Assembly: GCA_021462855.1 (NCBI GenBank)
Contig: JAJTXQ010000014.1
Coordinates: forward strand, 230,042 to 294,041
Reading direction: 5' to 3'
DNA length: 64,000 nucleotides
Origin: Dehalococcoidia bacterium
GTDB lineage: Bacteria > Chloroflexota > Dehalococcoidia > DSTF01 > JACRBR01
Part shown: one piece after another, positions 25,537 to 34,026 of the stretch
Position numbering within the stretch: the first letter of the stretch is position 1
Layout: every line of letters starts with the position of its first letter
Translations under genes and position numbers: made by a program
The notes under the pieces: model-generated
The model's database searches: none
What the model was told of the DNA's origin: nothing
What the model saw: only the letters and a program-made list of their open reading frames with translations

Positions 25537-28311
25537 ATGCATTCGGAAGCTCTGCAATCGCTGGCGCGTATCTGCACGCGCCCGCTTCCCACGACGGCGG
25601 ATGTGCTCGACGCCTGCGCGCTGGTGCGCGACGCGCTCCGCGCCGAGGACGCGTACGTCATCCGCGCCGGCGACCCGTACTTCATCCGCATGGGATGCGA
25701 GTGCGAGCCCTCGACGTACGAGATCAAGCAGCGCGGCTACTGGATCATCTGGCGCGAGGGAGCCGCGAACCCGACCGTGCCCGCGGGGCTGTTCGATGTC
25801 GATGGCGGCATTGTCGCGGGCGGCAGGCCGCTGGCCGCAGGGGTGCCGGCGACACACGCCGGAGCGATCCTGCCGGGCGACGAGTCGAACTCCGAGATCC
25901 TGGTCGTGCGCGGCCCGTGGCCATCCGGATTGACGCGTGAGCACGTCCAGTTCATCGAGGCCGCGCGGCCCATCACCGCGCACCTTGTATCGAACGTGCT
26001 CGATGCGCAGCGGCGCGTCCGCCAGCGCGACCAGCTCACGTCGCTGGCCGACGTATCGAACGCGTTCAACAGCGCGGGGGCGATCGATGACGCGCTGGCG
26101 AACATCGCGACGGCCCTCGCCAAGAGCGCGAACGTCGACTGGGTGTCGATCATGACCTACAACGACGCCGGCGACGGCATCAGCGAACGGATCACGAACC
26201 GTGCCCGCCACTCCGAGACGGACACCGCCGCGCAGTTCCAGGGCACCACGAACCGGGCCGCGTCGCCGGTCGAGTTGCGACTCGGACATGAGCTCGCGAA
26301 GAGCGGCGGGGCGATCCTGATCTCCGACATGTTCGAACCCGACATCATGGAGCGTGCGGAGCTTGAGCTCCTGCGGCCGGAACTGCCGGCCCTGCGAGCG
26401 TACTTCCGGCGCGCGCACCTGATCTCGGTGGCAGTGTTCCCGCTCGTCTTCCAGGACCGGGCGCTCGGTTTCGTCTCCTTCACAACTTCGACATCGCATT
26501 CGTTCGGGGAGGCGGAGGTCGCGTTCCTGCGCGCGCTCGTCTCGCAGGCCGCGACGGCGATCATGGGCATCCGCCTGTATCGTGAGCTGCAGGAATCGCA
26601 GGCCGAGGTGAGCCGGCGCGAGGAGTGGTTCCGCTCGCTCGTGCTGAATACCTCGGACCTGATCACCGTGATCGACGCCGACACGACGGTGCGCTACCAG
26701 AGCCCCTCGATCGAACGCGTGCTCGGCCACCGCGCCGACGACCTCGCCGGCCACAAGCTCATCGACCACGTGCACCCGGACGACGCCGCCGGCTTCATCG
26801 CCGCGCTCCGCGATCTGATGACGGACCGTGAAGGCGTCGTCACCGGCGAGGGCCGCGTGCGCCACCGCGACGGTCAGTGGCGGCACCTCGAGTTCACCGG
26901 CACCGACCAGCACACGAACCCCGCCATCAACGGCCTCGTCCTGAACCTGCGCGACGTGACAGAGCGCAAGCTGCTCGAACAGCAGCTCCGCTACCAGGCG
27001 ACGCACGACCCGCTGACGGCGCTCGCGAACCGCTCGCGGCTGGCCGACCGGCTGCAGCACGCGCTCATCCGTTCCGAGCGGACGGGCACCCGCGTCGCGG
27101 TGCTGTTCATGGACCTCGATAACTTCAAGAGCGTCAACGACAGCCTCGGCCACTCGGCCGGCGACCGGCTCCTTACGCAGGTCGCCGAGCGGGTGCAGGG
27201 TTGCCTGCGCGCGGTCGACACGGTCGCGCGCCTCGGCGGCGACGAGTTCGTCATCCTGCTCGAAGACGTGACAGCCGAGGGCGAGGCGACGGAGGTCACC
27301 GGGCGCATCTTCGACGCGCTCGGTCCGCCGTTTGAGCTCGACGGCAAGGAGATCATCGTGCGTGCCAGCGTCGGCATCGCCGTCAGCGACGCGCAGCGGC
27401 ACCGCACCGATGGCGACGCGCTGCTGCGCGACGCCGACACGGCGATGTACGTCGCGAAGGCGCACGGCAAGGGTCGCTTCGAAGTGTTCGAGCCCAGCAT
27501 GCAGGTCGCCTTGCTCGACCGGCTCGAGTTGCTCGCCGACCTGCAGCACGCCGTCGATGCGGGCGAGTTCGTGCTGCAGTACCAGCCGATGATCTCGCTC
27601 GCCAGCGGCCAGCTGTTCGGCGTCGAGGCGCTCGTCCGCTGGCATCACCCGCGGCGCGGCATCATCGCGCCGTCGTCGTTCATCTCGCTCGCAGAGGACT
27701 CCGGCACCATCATCCCGCTCGGCCGCTGGGTGCTCGAAGAAGCGTGCCAGCAGGCGGCGGCGTGGGAACGCGCCTACCCCGCGGCGACCGCATGGACGAT
27801 GAGCGTCAACGTGTCGGCCAGGCAACTGCAGCACCCGGGCTTTGCGGACGAGGTGGCGCATGCGCTCGAGCAGAGCGGCCTGCGACCGCAGCGGCTGATC
27901 CTCGAGATCACCGAGAGCGTGATGATGCAGGATGTGACGATGATGATGGGCCGTCTCCACGAGCTCAAGGCGCTCGGCGTGCGGCTCGCGATCGACGACT
28001 TCGGCACCGGGTATTCGTCGCTGAGCTACCTGCGCCAGTTCCCCTTCGACCTGCTCAAGATCGACAAGTCGTTCATCGACGACGTCGCCTCGGTGCCGCA
28101 GCAGAAGGAACTCACCCGGGCGATCATCGAGCTGGGCAAGACGCTCGACCTGGAGATGGTCGCCGAGGGCATCGAAAGCAACGAGCAGCTGGTGCGGCTG
28201 CAGACGCTTGACTGTGACCTGGGCCAGGGGTTCTACTTCGCGCGCCCGCTCGACCACCAGTCCATCGCGGAGCTGCTCGCCGGCGCCGAACCGAAGCACG
28301 ACGCCGCATAG
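25537..28311 (+). CDS. GAF-PAS-GGDEF-EAL cyclic-di-GMP signalling protein
   Basis: A 924-residue cytoplasmic protein with sensor and output domains for cyclic-di-GMP turnover. Order: an uncharacterised N-terminal domain (about 1-155), GAF (about 165-350), PAS (about 365-480), GGDEF (about 490-655) and EAL (about 665-915). The cyclase motif is intact (RLGGDEFVIL, near 567). The phosphodiesterase motif is intact as well (VEALVRW near 697; DDFGTGYSSLSYL later). Both activities are therefore possible, with one perhaps dominant. No transmembrane segment is seen. The ATG at 25537 has GAGGT just upstream; GTG 25531 is an alternative. It stands alone between the ABC operon and a two-component system. 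Confidence 0.94.
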   Translation: MHSEALQSLARICTRPLPTTADVLDACALVRDALRAEDAYVIRAGDPYFIRMGCECEPSTYEIKQRGYWIIWREGAANPTVPAGLFDVDGGIVAGGRPLAAGVPATHAGAILPGDESNSEILVVRGPWPSGLTREHVQFIEAARPITAHLVSNVLDAQRRVRQRDQLTSLADVSNAFNSAGAIDDALANIATALAKSANVDWVSIMTYNDAGDGISERITNRARHSETDTAAQFQGTTNRAASPVELRLGHELAKSGGAILISDMFEPDIMERAELELLRPELPALRAYFRRAHLISVAVFPLVFQDRALGFVSFTTSTSHSFGEAEVAFLRALVSQAATAIMGIRLYRELQESQAEVSRREEWFRSLVLNTSDLITVIDADTTVRYQSPSIERVLGHRADDLAGHKLIDHVHPDDAAGFIAALRDLMTDREGVVTGEGRVRHRDGQWRHLEFTGTDQHTNPAINGLVLNLRDVTERKLLEQQLRYQATHDPLTALANRSRLADRLQHALIRSERTGTRVAVLFMDLDNFKSVNDSLGHSAGDRLLTQVAERVQGCLRAVDTVARLGGDEFVILLEDVTAEGEATEVTGRIFDALGPPFELDGKEIIVRASVGIAVSDAQRHRTDGDALLRDADTAMYVAKAHGKGRFEVFEPSMQVALLDRLELLADLQHAVDAGEFVLQYQPMISLASGQLFGVEALVRWHHPRRGIIAPSSFISLAEDSGTIIPLGRWVLEEACQQAAAWERAYPAATAWTMSVNVSARQLQHPGFADEVAHALEQSGLRPQRLILEITESVMMQDVTMMMGRLHELKALGVRLAIDDFGTGYSSLSYLRQFPFDLLKIDKSFIDDVASVPQQKELTRAIIELGKTLDLEMVAEGIESNEQLVRLQTLDCDLGQGFYFARPLDHQSIAELLAGAEPKHDAA

Positions 28312-28516
28312 GGCGCCCCGCCGGCCCACCCCGACGCCCTGGCGCCCGCATGACGCCGGGCGAGCCTCCCCGCGTCCCGCCGCACGTGCATGTGAAGACC
28401 GGTACATATGACCCGGCATATTCGGGGCGATCGACACTGAGCGGACCATCGCGTATATGCATACGTAGAGGTGCCAGCACGGACCATGCCGCCGTCCTGG
28501 CGAAGGAGCGGTCGCC

Positions 28517-30295
28517 ATGACCGTGCGGAATCTGCGATGGGTCGCAATCGCCCTCCCGGTCGTGTGGGTGATGTTCCTGCACGTGACAACGGGAATCCTT
28601 GACGTCGACCCGTTCGGCGTGATCCTCGGCGAGGTCATCTTCTTCCTCGCGCTGGCTCTCGGGGCGGCGCTGTTCGCCACGCTCGTCTTTGGCTGGGTCG
28701 ACCGCAGCCAGCAGGCGAGCGAGGCGCGGGCCGCCGAGCTGCAGGCGCTCAACGAGCTCGGCAACGCCCTCGCCGGCCCGCTCACCGATGAAGCCATCGT
28801 GGCGCGGACGCTCGAATCGGCCAGCGCCGTCCTGCCGGCGCGCGCCGTCGGCATCGCCCTCAGCCGTCCGGGCGGGCGGCTGTGGAGCGCCATCGGCGAG
28901 CAGCGAGACGCGCTCGCGGAGTCGGCGACTTCCCATCTCGATGCCGGACAACACCGGGCGGCTACGCTGATCAGTGGCGCCGGCAGCGGCGACGGTGTGC
29001 TCGTCGCCTCGCCGCTCGATGCTGCCGGCACGCTCTACGCCCTGCTCGACAGCGAGCAGGCGGGCGCCCTGACATCGACGCGCCGCCTGCTCGACGGACT
29101 CGCCACGCACGCTGCTGCCGCGCTCCAGCGGTATCGTCTGCTCGAGGATGTGCGCCGCAGCGAGCGGGCGATGCGCGCGCTGTACGCCGTCGGCATCGAG
29201 ATCGCGTCGTCGCAAGACGTGACGCGCGTGCTCCAGCAGGTCACCGCCGACGCCTGCCGGCTCGTCGGGGGCCGCGCGGCAGCGCTGTGCCTCGTGAACG
29301 AGCACGACGGCACGCTGAGCCTGGCCCAGACAGCCGGCGACACGACGGCGCTCGGTCCCTTCTCCCTCGCCAACCCTGCGGTCCATGCGGGTTCGCGCGT
29401 GCGGATCATCGGCAACTCACCGCCGGGCTGCGACCTGGGCGCGACGACGCCCGGCGCGCTGCGCTCGCAACTGAGCTTCGGCAACAGCATCCTCGGCGAG
29501 TTGTGCGTCGCGCCCACCGATGGCGCCGCCTTCAGCGACAGCGACCGCGAACTGCTCGGGGGGCTCGCCGACATGGCGGCGATCGCCATCCACAACTCGC
29601 GCCTGCTCGACCACGAGCGCCGGGTCGCGGTCCTCGAGGAGCGGGACCACATCGCCCGCGAAATGCACGACACGCTGGCACAGGTGCTCGGCTACCTGCA
29701 CCTGAAGGCCGCGACGACGCGCAAGCGGCTCCAGTCCGGCGACCTCGAGCGCGCAGGCGACGAGCTGGAGGAAATGCAGGACCTCGCGAACGAGGCGTAC
29801 GTCGACGTGCGCGAGGCGATCCTCGGGTTGCGCGAGACGGTCGCGCCTGCGGGCGGATTCATCGGCGGACTGCGCCAGTACCTGCAGAAGTTCTCGCGCC
29901 AGTCCGGCGTCGATGTGCGGCTTGATCTGCCGCCAGACGCGGCGACAAGCCTGGCGCCCGAGGGCGAGATCCAGCTGCTGCGCGTGGTGCAGGAGGCGCT
30001 CACCAACGTCCGCAAGCACGCCGCCGCGCGCAACGCCACGGTCCGCATCGACAACGATGGATCGCACCTGCGCGTCACGATCGAGGACGACGGCCGGGGC
30101 TTCGACGCCGGCCGCCTCGAACGCGAGGAGGGGCGCAGTTACGGGATGCGGTCGATGCGGGAGCGCGTGGAACGCGCGGGCGGGCAGCTCACCGTCGAAT
30201 CGGCGCCGGGCGCCGGCACGCGCATACTCGTACTGCTGCCGCTGAGCGATCCAGGAGGAGGGTCCCATGTCGCGTTTGAAGGTACTGCTCGTTGA
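28517..30295 (+). CDS. NarL-type (HisKA_3) sensor histidine kinase with GAF domains
   Basis: A 592-residue membrane kinase. Two N-terminal transmembrane helices (about 8-28 and 35-60) are followed by two GAF-like regions (about 75-215 and 225-365). A HisKA_3 dimerisation domain carries His384 in IAREMHDTLAQVLGYL, and an HATPase domain has LLRVVQEALTNVRKHA (N box) and DDGRGFD (G box). AAGGAG lies 8 bases before the ATG. The response-regulator gene begins inside its last codons (29-base overlap), so the two form a coupled pair. The signal is unknown; neighbouring heme genes hint at oxygen, redox or heme status, but this is only positional. Confidence 0.95.
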   Translation: MTVRNLRWVAIALPVVWVMFLHVTTGILDVDPFGVILGEVIFFLALALGAALFATLVFGWVDRSQQASEARAAELQALNELGNALAGPLTDEAIVARTLESASAVLPARAVGIALSRPGGRLWSAIGEQRDALAESATSHLDAGQHRAATLISGAGSGDGVLVASPLDAAGTLYALLDSEQAGALTSTRRLLDGLATHAAAALQRYRLLEDVRRSERAMRALYAVGIEIASSQDVTRVLQQVTADACRLVGGRAAALCLVNEHDGTLSLAQTAGDTTALGPFSLANPAVHAGSRVRIIGNSPPGCDLGATTPGALRSQLSFGNSILGELCVAPTDGAAFSDSDRELLGGLADMAAIAIHNSRLLDHERRVAVLEERDHIAREMHDTLAQVLGYLHLKAATTRKRLQSGDLERAGDELEEMQDLANEAYVDVREAILGLRETVAPAGGFIGGLRQYLQKFSRQSGVDVRLDLPPDAATSLAPEGEIQLLRVVQEALTNVRKHAAARNATVRIDNDGSHLRVTIEDDGRGFDAGRLEREEGRSYGMRSMRERVERAGGQLTVESAPGAGTRILVLLPLSDPGGGSHVAFEGTAR

Positions 30296-30932
30296 TGACC
30301 AGGTGCTGTTCCGCAAGGGCGTGCGCGCGCTGCTCGAGGCGGAAGACGACCTGGAGGTCGTGAGCGAGGCATCGAACGGGAACGAGGCGATCGACAAGGT
30401 CAAGGCATTCCAGCCAGATGTCGTGCTGATGGACATCCACATGCCGGAATGCGACGGCATCCAGGCGACGCGCGTGATCAAGGCCAATCACCCGGAGGTG
30501 AAGGTCGTGATCCTCACCGTGTCGGATGACGACGACGACCTCTTCGAGGCGATCAAGACCGGCGCCGAGGGCTACCTCCTCAAGAACCTGCGCCCGGAGG
30601 AGCTCACGCAGATGCTTCGCAGTGTGATGGCGAACGAGGCGCCCGTCTCACCGTCCATCGCCTCCAAGCTGCTCGGTGAGTTCCGCCGCCGTCCGCGCGA
30701 AGAGCAGGGCCAGCCGGGCGCACCCGAGCTCACATCGCGCGAGCGCGAGGTGCTGCGGCTCGTCGCCGAAGGCATGAGCAACGCCGAAATCGGCCTGAAG
30801 CTCTGCGTGGTCGAGGGCACGGTGAAGAACCACCTGCACAACATCCTCGAAAAGCTGCACCTGCAAAACCGCGTGCAGGCCGCCGCCTACGCAATGCGCG
30901 CCGGGATCGTGCCGATGCCGCCACGCGAGTAG
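30267..30932 (+). CDS. NarL/LuxR family response regulator
   Basis: A 221-residue regulator. The receiver domain has the acidic pair Asp10/Asp11, phosphoacceptor Asp56 in VVLMDIHMPE and the conserved lysine in YLLKNL. The C-terminal LuxR-type helix-turn-helix is typical (LTSREREVLRLVAEGMSNAE, GTVKNHLHNILEKL). The gene overlaps the histidine kinase by 29 bases and is its obvious partner. Targets may include the downstream receiver-like gene and heme genes, which lie on the same strand. Confidence 0.96.
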   Translation: MSRLKVLLVDDQVLFRKGVRALLEAEDDLEVVSEASNGNEAIDKVKAFQPDVVLMDIHMPECDGIQATRVIKANHPEVKVVILTVSDDDDDLFEAIKTGAEGYLLKNLRPEELTQMLRSVMANEAPVSPSIASKLLGEFRRRPREEQGQPGAPELTSREREVLRLVAEGMSNAEIGLKLCVVEGTVKNHLHNILEKLHLQNRVQAAAYAMRAGIVPMPPRE

Positions 30933-31071
30933 CGGCGAAGCGCCGGTGTACCGGGCGATACACGGCAACTTCATTCCCACGATCTACCGCCGCGCCCGTG
31001 TCAGGCGCAGCCGCAACGCAGAGGATGGCATCGGGCGCGGCGGATCGAGTCACCCGCGCCGGGAGTGCCGT

Positions 31072-31446
31072 ATGCGGCAGAAGCGCGTCGTCGTCCTGTT
31101 CCAGCACCGCCTGTTCGGAGAGGCCATCGCGAAGGCGCTCGGCGCTTCGGCCGCGGTCGACGTTGCGGCGTTGCCGCTGGCCGAGGTGTCGCCCGAGCGG
31201 CTCGCGGAGCTGGCTCCCGACGCCATCGTCATCGAGGATCCGCCCGTGGCCGCCGGCACGCGCCGCTGCCTGGTCGATGCCGGGCCCGCGCTGACCATCG
31301 TCGTCGGGCCGGAGGAGAACACCGCCGCGGTGTACCAGCGCCACGAGATCATCGGCGCGACCGCCGACGAGATCGTCGCGCGCATCACCCGCGAGGGCAC
31401 CCGCGACCGCCGCGCGAACCGGGCGCGCCGCGACCTGCCGGCTTAG
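31072..31446 (+). CDS. Small pseudo-receiver-like protein, no output domain
   Basis: A 124-residue protein resembling a NarL-type receiver: VVVLFQHRLFGEAIAKAL matches the first helix region, and APDAIVIEDPP matches the phosphorylation strand. The Asp pair at the N-terminus is lost and the phosphoacceptor position appears to be Glu instead of Asp, so normal phosphorylation is unlikely. ATG 31072 is chosen because GGGAG lies 6 bases upstream and similarity starts there; an in-frame GTG at 30946 would add 42 residues without features. It sits between the response regulator and the AhbC gene, and could be an adaptor or sensor for either. The function is unknown. Confidence 0.7.
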   Translation: MRQKRVVVLFQHRLFGEAIAKALGASAAVDVAALPLAEVSPERLAELAPDAIVIEDPPVAAGTRRCLVDAGPALTIVVGPEENTAAVYQRHEIIGATADEIVARITREGTRDRRANRARRDLPA

Positions 31447-31675
31447 CGGCGCATCCCGGTAGCAAGCTCGGTGGCAGCGTCCATCAGGCCCTCACAGCGC
31501 GTCGCCAGCGCGTCCTCGTTGCGCCTGGCCGTCCGAATGCAGCGATTGACCCAGCTTCGCGCCTCTGCGGGTCGATCGGCTCTGGCGGAAGGGCCATGCG
31601 CTTCCCGAGACTGAACCCGCACACGGCCGCCCGCCGCCGGGATCGCACACCGGGCGCTGTGTCCGGAGGTGGAGG

Positions 31676-32875
31676 ATGCTGAGCCTTTCCCGACTGCTCA
31701 CCGGGACCGTCAGCGAAGGCGACGCGCTGCGCTATCAGCGTCGCTCTGCCGCCCTGCCCTCGCACCTGCTGCACTTCTCCGAGGACAAGAAGCCGGTCGT
31801 GGTCTGGAACATCACCCGCACCTGCAACCTGCACTGCGTGCACTGCTACGCATCGGCCGCGGACCGGCCGTTCGAAGGCGAGTTGACCACCGAGGAAGGC
31901 CTGCGCGTCATCGACGACCTGGCGGCGTTCGGCTCGCCGGTCGTGCTGTTCTCGGGCGGTGAGCCGCTGTCGCGGCCCGACCTGTTCACCCTCTCGCGCC
32001 ACGCCCGCGAGCGCGGCATGCGCGCGGTGCTCTCGACCAACGGCACGCTGATCACGCCGGAGGTCGCGCGCGAAGCGAAGGAGCAGGGCTTCGCATACGT
32101 CGGGGTCAGCCTCGACGGCCTGCGGGACATCCACGATCGCTTCCGCGGCAAGCGCGGCGCGTTCGACGCGTCGATCGCCGGCATCCGCGCCTGCCGCGAG
32201 GCAGGCGTCCGCGTGGGCGTGCGGTTCACGATCACAAGGCGGAACCAGCACGAACTCCCCGCCATCCTCGACCTGCTCGAGGAGGAGGACATCCCGCGGT
32301 TCTGCATGTACCACCTGGCGTACAGCGGCCGCGGCGCGAAGATCTCGGCCGACGCGCTCGATGCCGGCGAGACGCGCGCCGCCATCGACCTGCTGTGCGA
32401 CCGCGTGCTGGAGTGGCATCAGCGCGGCATCGACAAGGAAGTGCTCACCGTCGACAACCACGCCGACGCGGCGTACCTGTACCTGCGCATCAAGCGCACA
32501 CAGCCCGAGCGGGCGGAGGAAGTGCTGCGGCTGATGCGCTGGAACGGCGGCAACAGCTCCGGCACGGGCATCGGCTGCATCGACTATCTCGGCAACGTGC
32601 ACCCGGACCAGTTCTCCTGGCACCTGACGCTGGGAAACGTGCGCGAGCGCCCGTTCAGCGAGATCTGGACGGACCTCTCGATCCCGTTGCTGCGCGGGCT
32701 GCGCAACCGGCGCGAACTGATCCGTGGCCGCTGCGCGGGCTGCCGGTTCTACGACATCTGCAACGGCAACCTTCGCGTCCGCGCCGAGGCGGCGACCGGC
32801 GACCTCTGGGGCCACGACCCCGCGTGCTACCTGGCCGATGACGAGATCCACCGGCCCGAACTGGTGGGCGCCTGA
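31676..32875 (+). CDS. ahbC: Radical SAM/SPASM protein, 12,18-didecarboxysiroheme deacetylase (AhbC/NirJ-like)
   Basis: A 399-residue radical SAM enzyme of the siroheme-dependent heme pathway. AhbC removes two acetate side chains from 12,18-didecarboxysiroheme to give Fe-coproporphyrin III; NirJ is the heme d1 relative. The N-terminus has the family hallmark LPSHLLHFSEDKKPVVVWN. The radical SAM cluster is Cys50-x3-Cys54-x2-Cys57. A C-terminal SPASM-type region has further cysteines (GCID, CAGCRFYDIC, DPACYL). A strong GGAGGT lies 6 bases before the ATG. The stop overlaps the AhbD start (TGATG). AhbC is preferred to NirJ because AhbD-like and AhbAB-like proteins are adjacent and no cytochrome cd1 gene is seen. 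Confidence 0.85.
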   Translation: MLSLSRLLTGTVSEGDALRYQRRSAALPSHLLHFSEDKKPVVVWNITRTCNLHCVHCYASAADRPFEGELTTEEGLRVIDDLAAFGSPVVLFSGGEPLSRPDLFTLSRHARERGMRAVLSTNGTLITPEVAREAKEQGFAYVGVSLDGLRDIHDRFRGKRGAFDASIAGIRACREAGVRVGVRFTITRRNQHELPAILDLLEEEDIPRFCMYHLAYSGRGAKISADALDAGETRAAIDLLCDRVLEWHQRGIDKEVLTVDNHADAAYLYLRIKRTQPERAEEVLRLMRWNGGNSSGTGIGCIDYLGNVHPDQFSWHLTLGNVRERPFSEIWTDLSIPLLRGLRNRRELIRGRCAGCRFYDICNGNLRVRAEAATGDLWGHDPACYLADDEIHRPELVGA

Positions 32876-34026
32876 TGGCGAGCGAAGCGCGACCCGGCGC
32901 ACCGGCAGCGCGCCCGCAGGGCCGGCCGCCGTTCCTCGATGTCGACTTCGACAAGTCGCCCTTCACGCTGGCGTGGGAGATCACGCGCTCGTGCGCGCTC
33001 GCCTGCGTGCACTGCCGCGCCGAGGCGATCCCGCAGCGCGACCCGCGCGAACTGACGACCGACGAGGCGTTTCGCGTGCTCGACCAGGTCGTCGAACTGG
33101 GGAAGCCGATCCTCGTCGTCACCGGCGGCGACCCGATGATGCGCCGCGATGTGTTCCAGATCCTCGAAGGCGCGGTCGAGCGCGGGCTGAAGGTGGGGTT
33201 CTCGCCAAGCGCGACGCAGCTCGTCACCCGCGCCGCGATCGAGCGTGTGCGCGACACCGGCGTCGACATGGTGCACATCAGCCTCGACGGCTCCGGCCCG
33301 CGCGTGCACGACGCGTTCCGCGGCGTCGACGGCGCGTTCCAGCGCACGACCGAGATCATCCACGACGTGGTCGATGTCGGTCTGCCCCTGCAAATCGGCA
33401 CCACGGTCAGCCGCCGCAACATCGATGACCTGCCGGCGACCTTCGACCTGGTGACGCGGCTCGGCGCCACCGTGTGGAACGTCTTCTTCCTCGTCCCGAC
33501 GGGCCGCGCGCAACTCGACGCCATGCTGACGCCGGACGAGCACGAGCGCGCACTGACCTGGCTCGCCGAGATCTCGGAGGGGGCGCCGTTTCGCGTGCGG
33601 ACGACCGCCGCGCAGCACTACCGCCGCGTGCTCATCCAGCGGATGCGCGCGAAGGCGGCGGCCGGCGGCGCGCAATCGTTCGAGCTCACCGGCGCGGGCT
33701 ACGCATTCCGCGAGGGCAAGGCGCCCGCGGAGAAGGGCGTGAACGACGGCAAGGGGTTCTGCTTCATCTCGCATGTCGGCGATGTGTTCCCGAGCGGGTT
33801 TCTGCAGGTCTGCGCCGGCAATGTGCGAGAGACGCCGCTGGCGGAGATCTACCGCAACTCCGGGATCTTCCGCTCGCTGCGAGACTCGTCGCTGCTCAAG
33901 GGCAAGTGCGGACGCTGCGACTTCAAGGACGTGTGCGGCGGCTCGCGGGCGCGCGCATGGGCCGTGACCGGCGACTATCTCGCCGAAGAGCCGTGCTGCG
34001 TGTACGTCCCGGGACAGACGCCCTAG
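32875..34026 (+). CDS. ahbD: Radical SAM/SPASM protein, AhbD-like heme synthase
   Basis: A 383-residue radical SAM protein. AhbD oxidatively decarboxylates two propionates of Fe-coproporphyrin III to form heme b, the last step of the alternative route. The radical SAM motif is Cys40-x3-Cys44-x2-Cys47 (EITRSCALACVHC). The C-terminal auxiliary cluster region is KGKCGRCDFKDVCGGSRARA with EEPCC. It is coupled to ahbC by a one-base overlap. It meets the convergent ahbA-ahbB fusion tail to tail; both stop codons lie on one CTAG (34023-34026). A general SPASM-family peptide-modifying role is the alternative, but the neighbours argue for heme synthesis. Confidence 0.82.
   Translation: MASEARPGAPAARPQGRPPFLDVDFDKSPFTLAWEITRSCALACVHCRAEAIPQRDPRELTTDEAFRVLDQVVELGKPILVVTGGDPMMRRDVFQILEGAVERGLKVGFSPSATQLVTRAAIERVRDTGVDMVHISLDGSGPRVHDAFRGVDGAFQRTTEIIHDVVDVGLPLQIGTTVSRRNIDDLPATFDLVTRLGATVWNVFFLVPTGRAQLDAMLTPDEHERALTWLAEISEGAPFRVRTTAAQHYRRVLIQRMRAKAAAGGAQSFELTGAGYAFREGKAPAEKGVNDGKGFCFISHVGDVFPSGFLQVCAGNVRETPLAEIYRNSGIFRSLRDSSLLKGKCGRCDFKDVCGGSRARAWAVTGDYLAEEPCCVYVPGQTP

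Noticed and set aside
28459-28472. TATGCATA palindrome and nearby AT-rich patches before the histidine kinase gene
   Set aside because: Too short and no half-site matching a known regulator; may just be promoter DNA.
25297-29031. 1244-codon minus-strand frame opposite the GGDEF-EAL and kinase genes
   Set aside because: Crosses two well-supported plus-strand genes and encodes His/Arg-rich low-complexity sequence without motifs.
31447-31675. Riboswitch or small RNA in the 229-base gap before ahbC
   Set aside because: No conserved riboswitch core or strong hairpin was recognised; only a strong ribosome site at its end.
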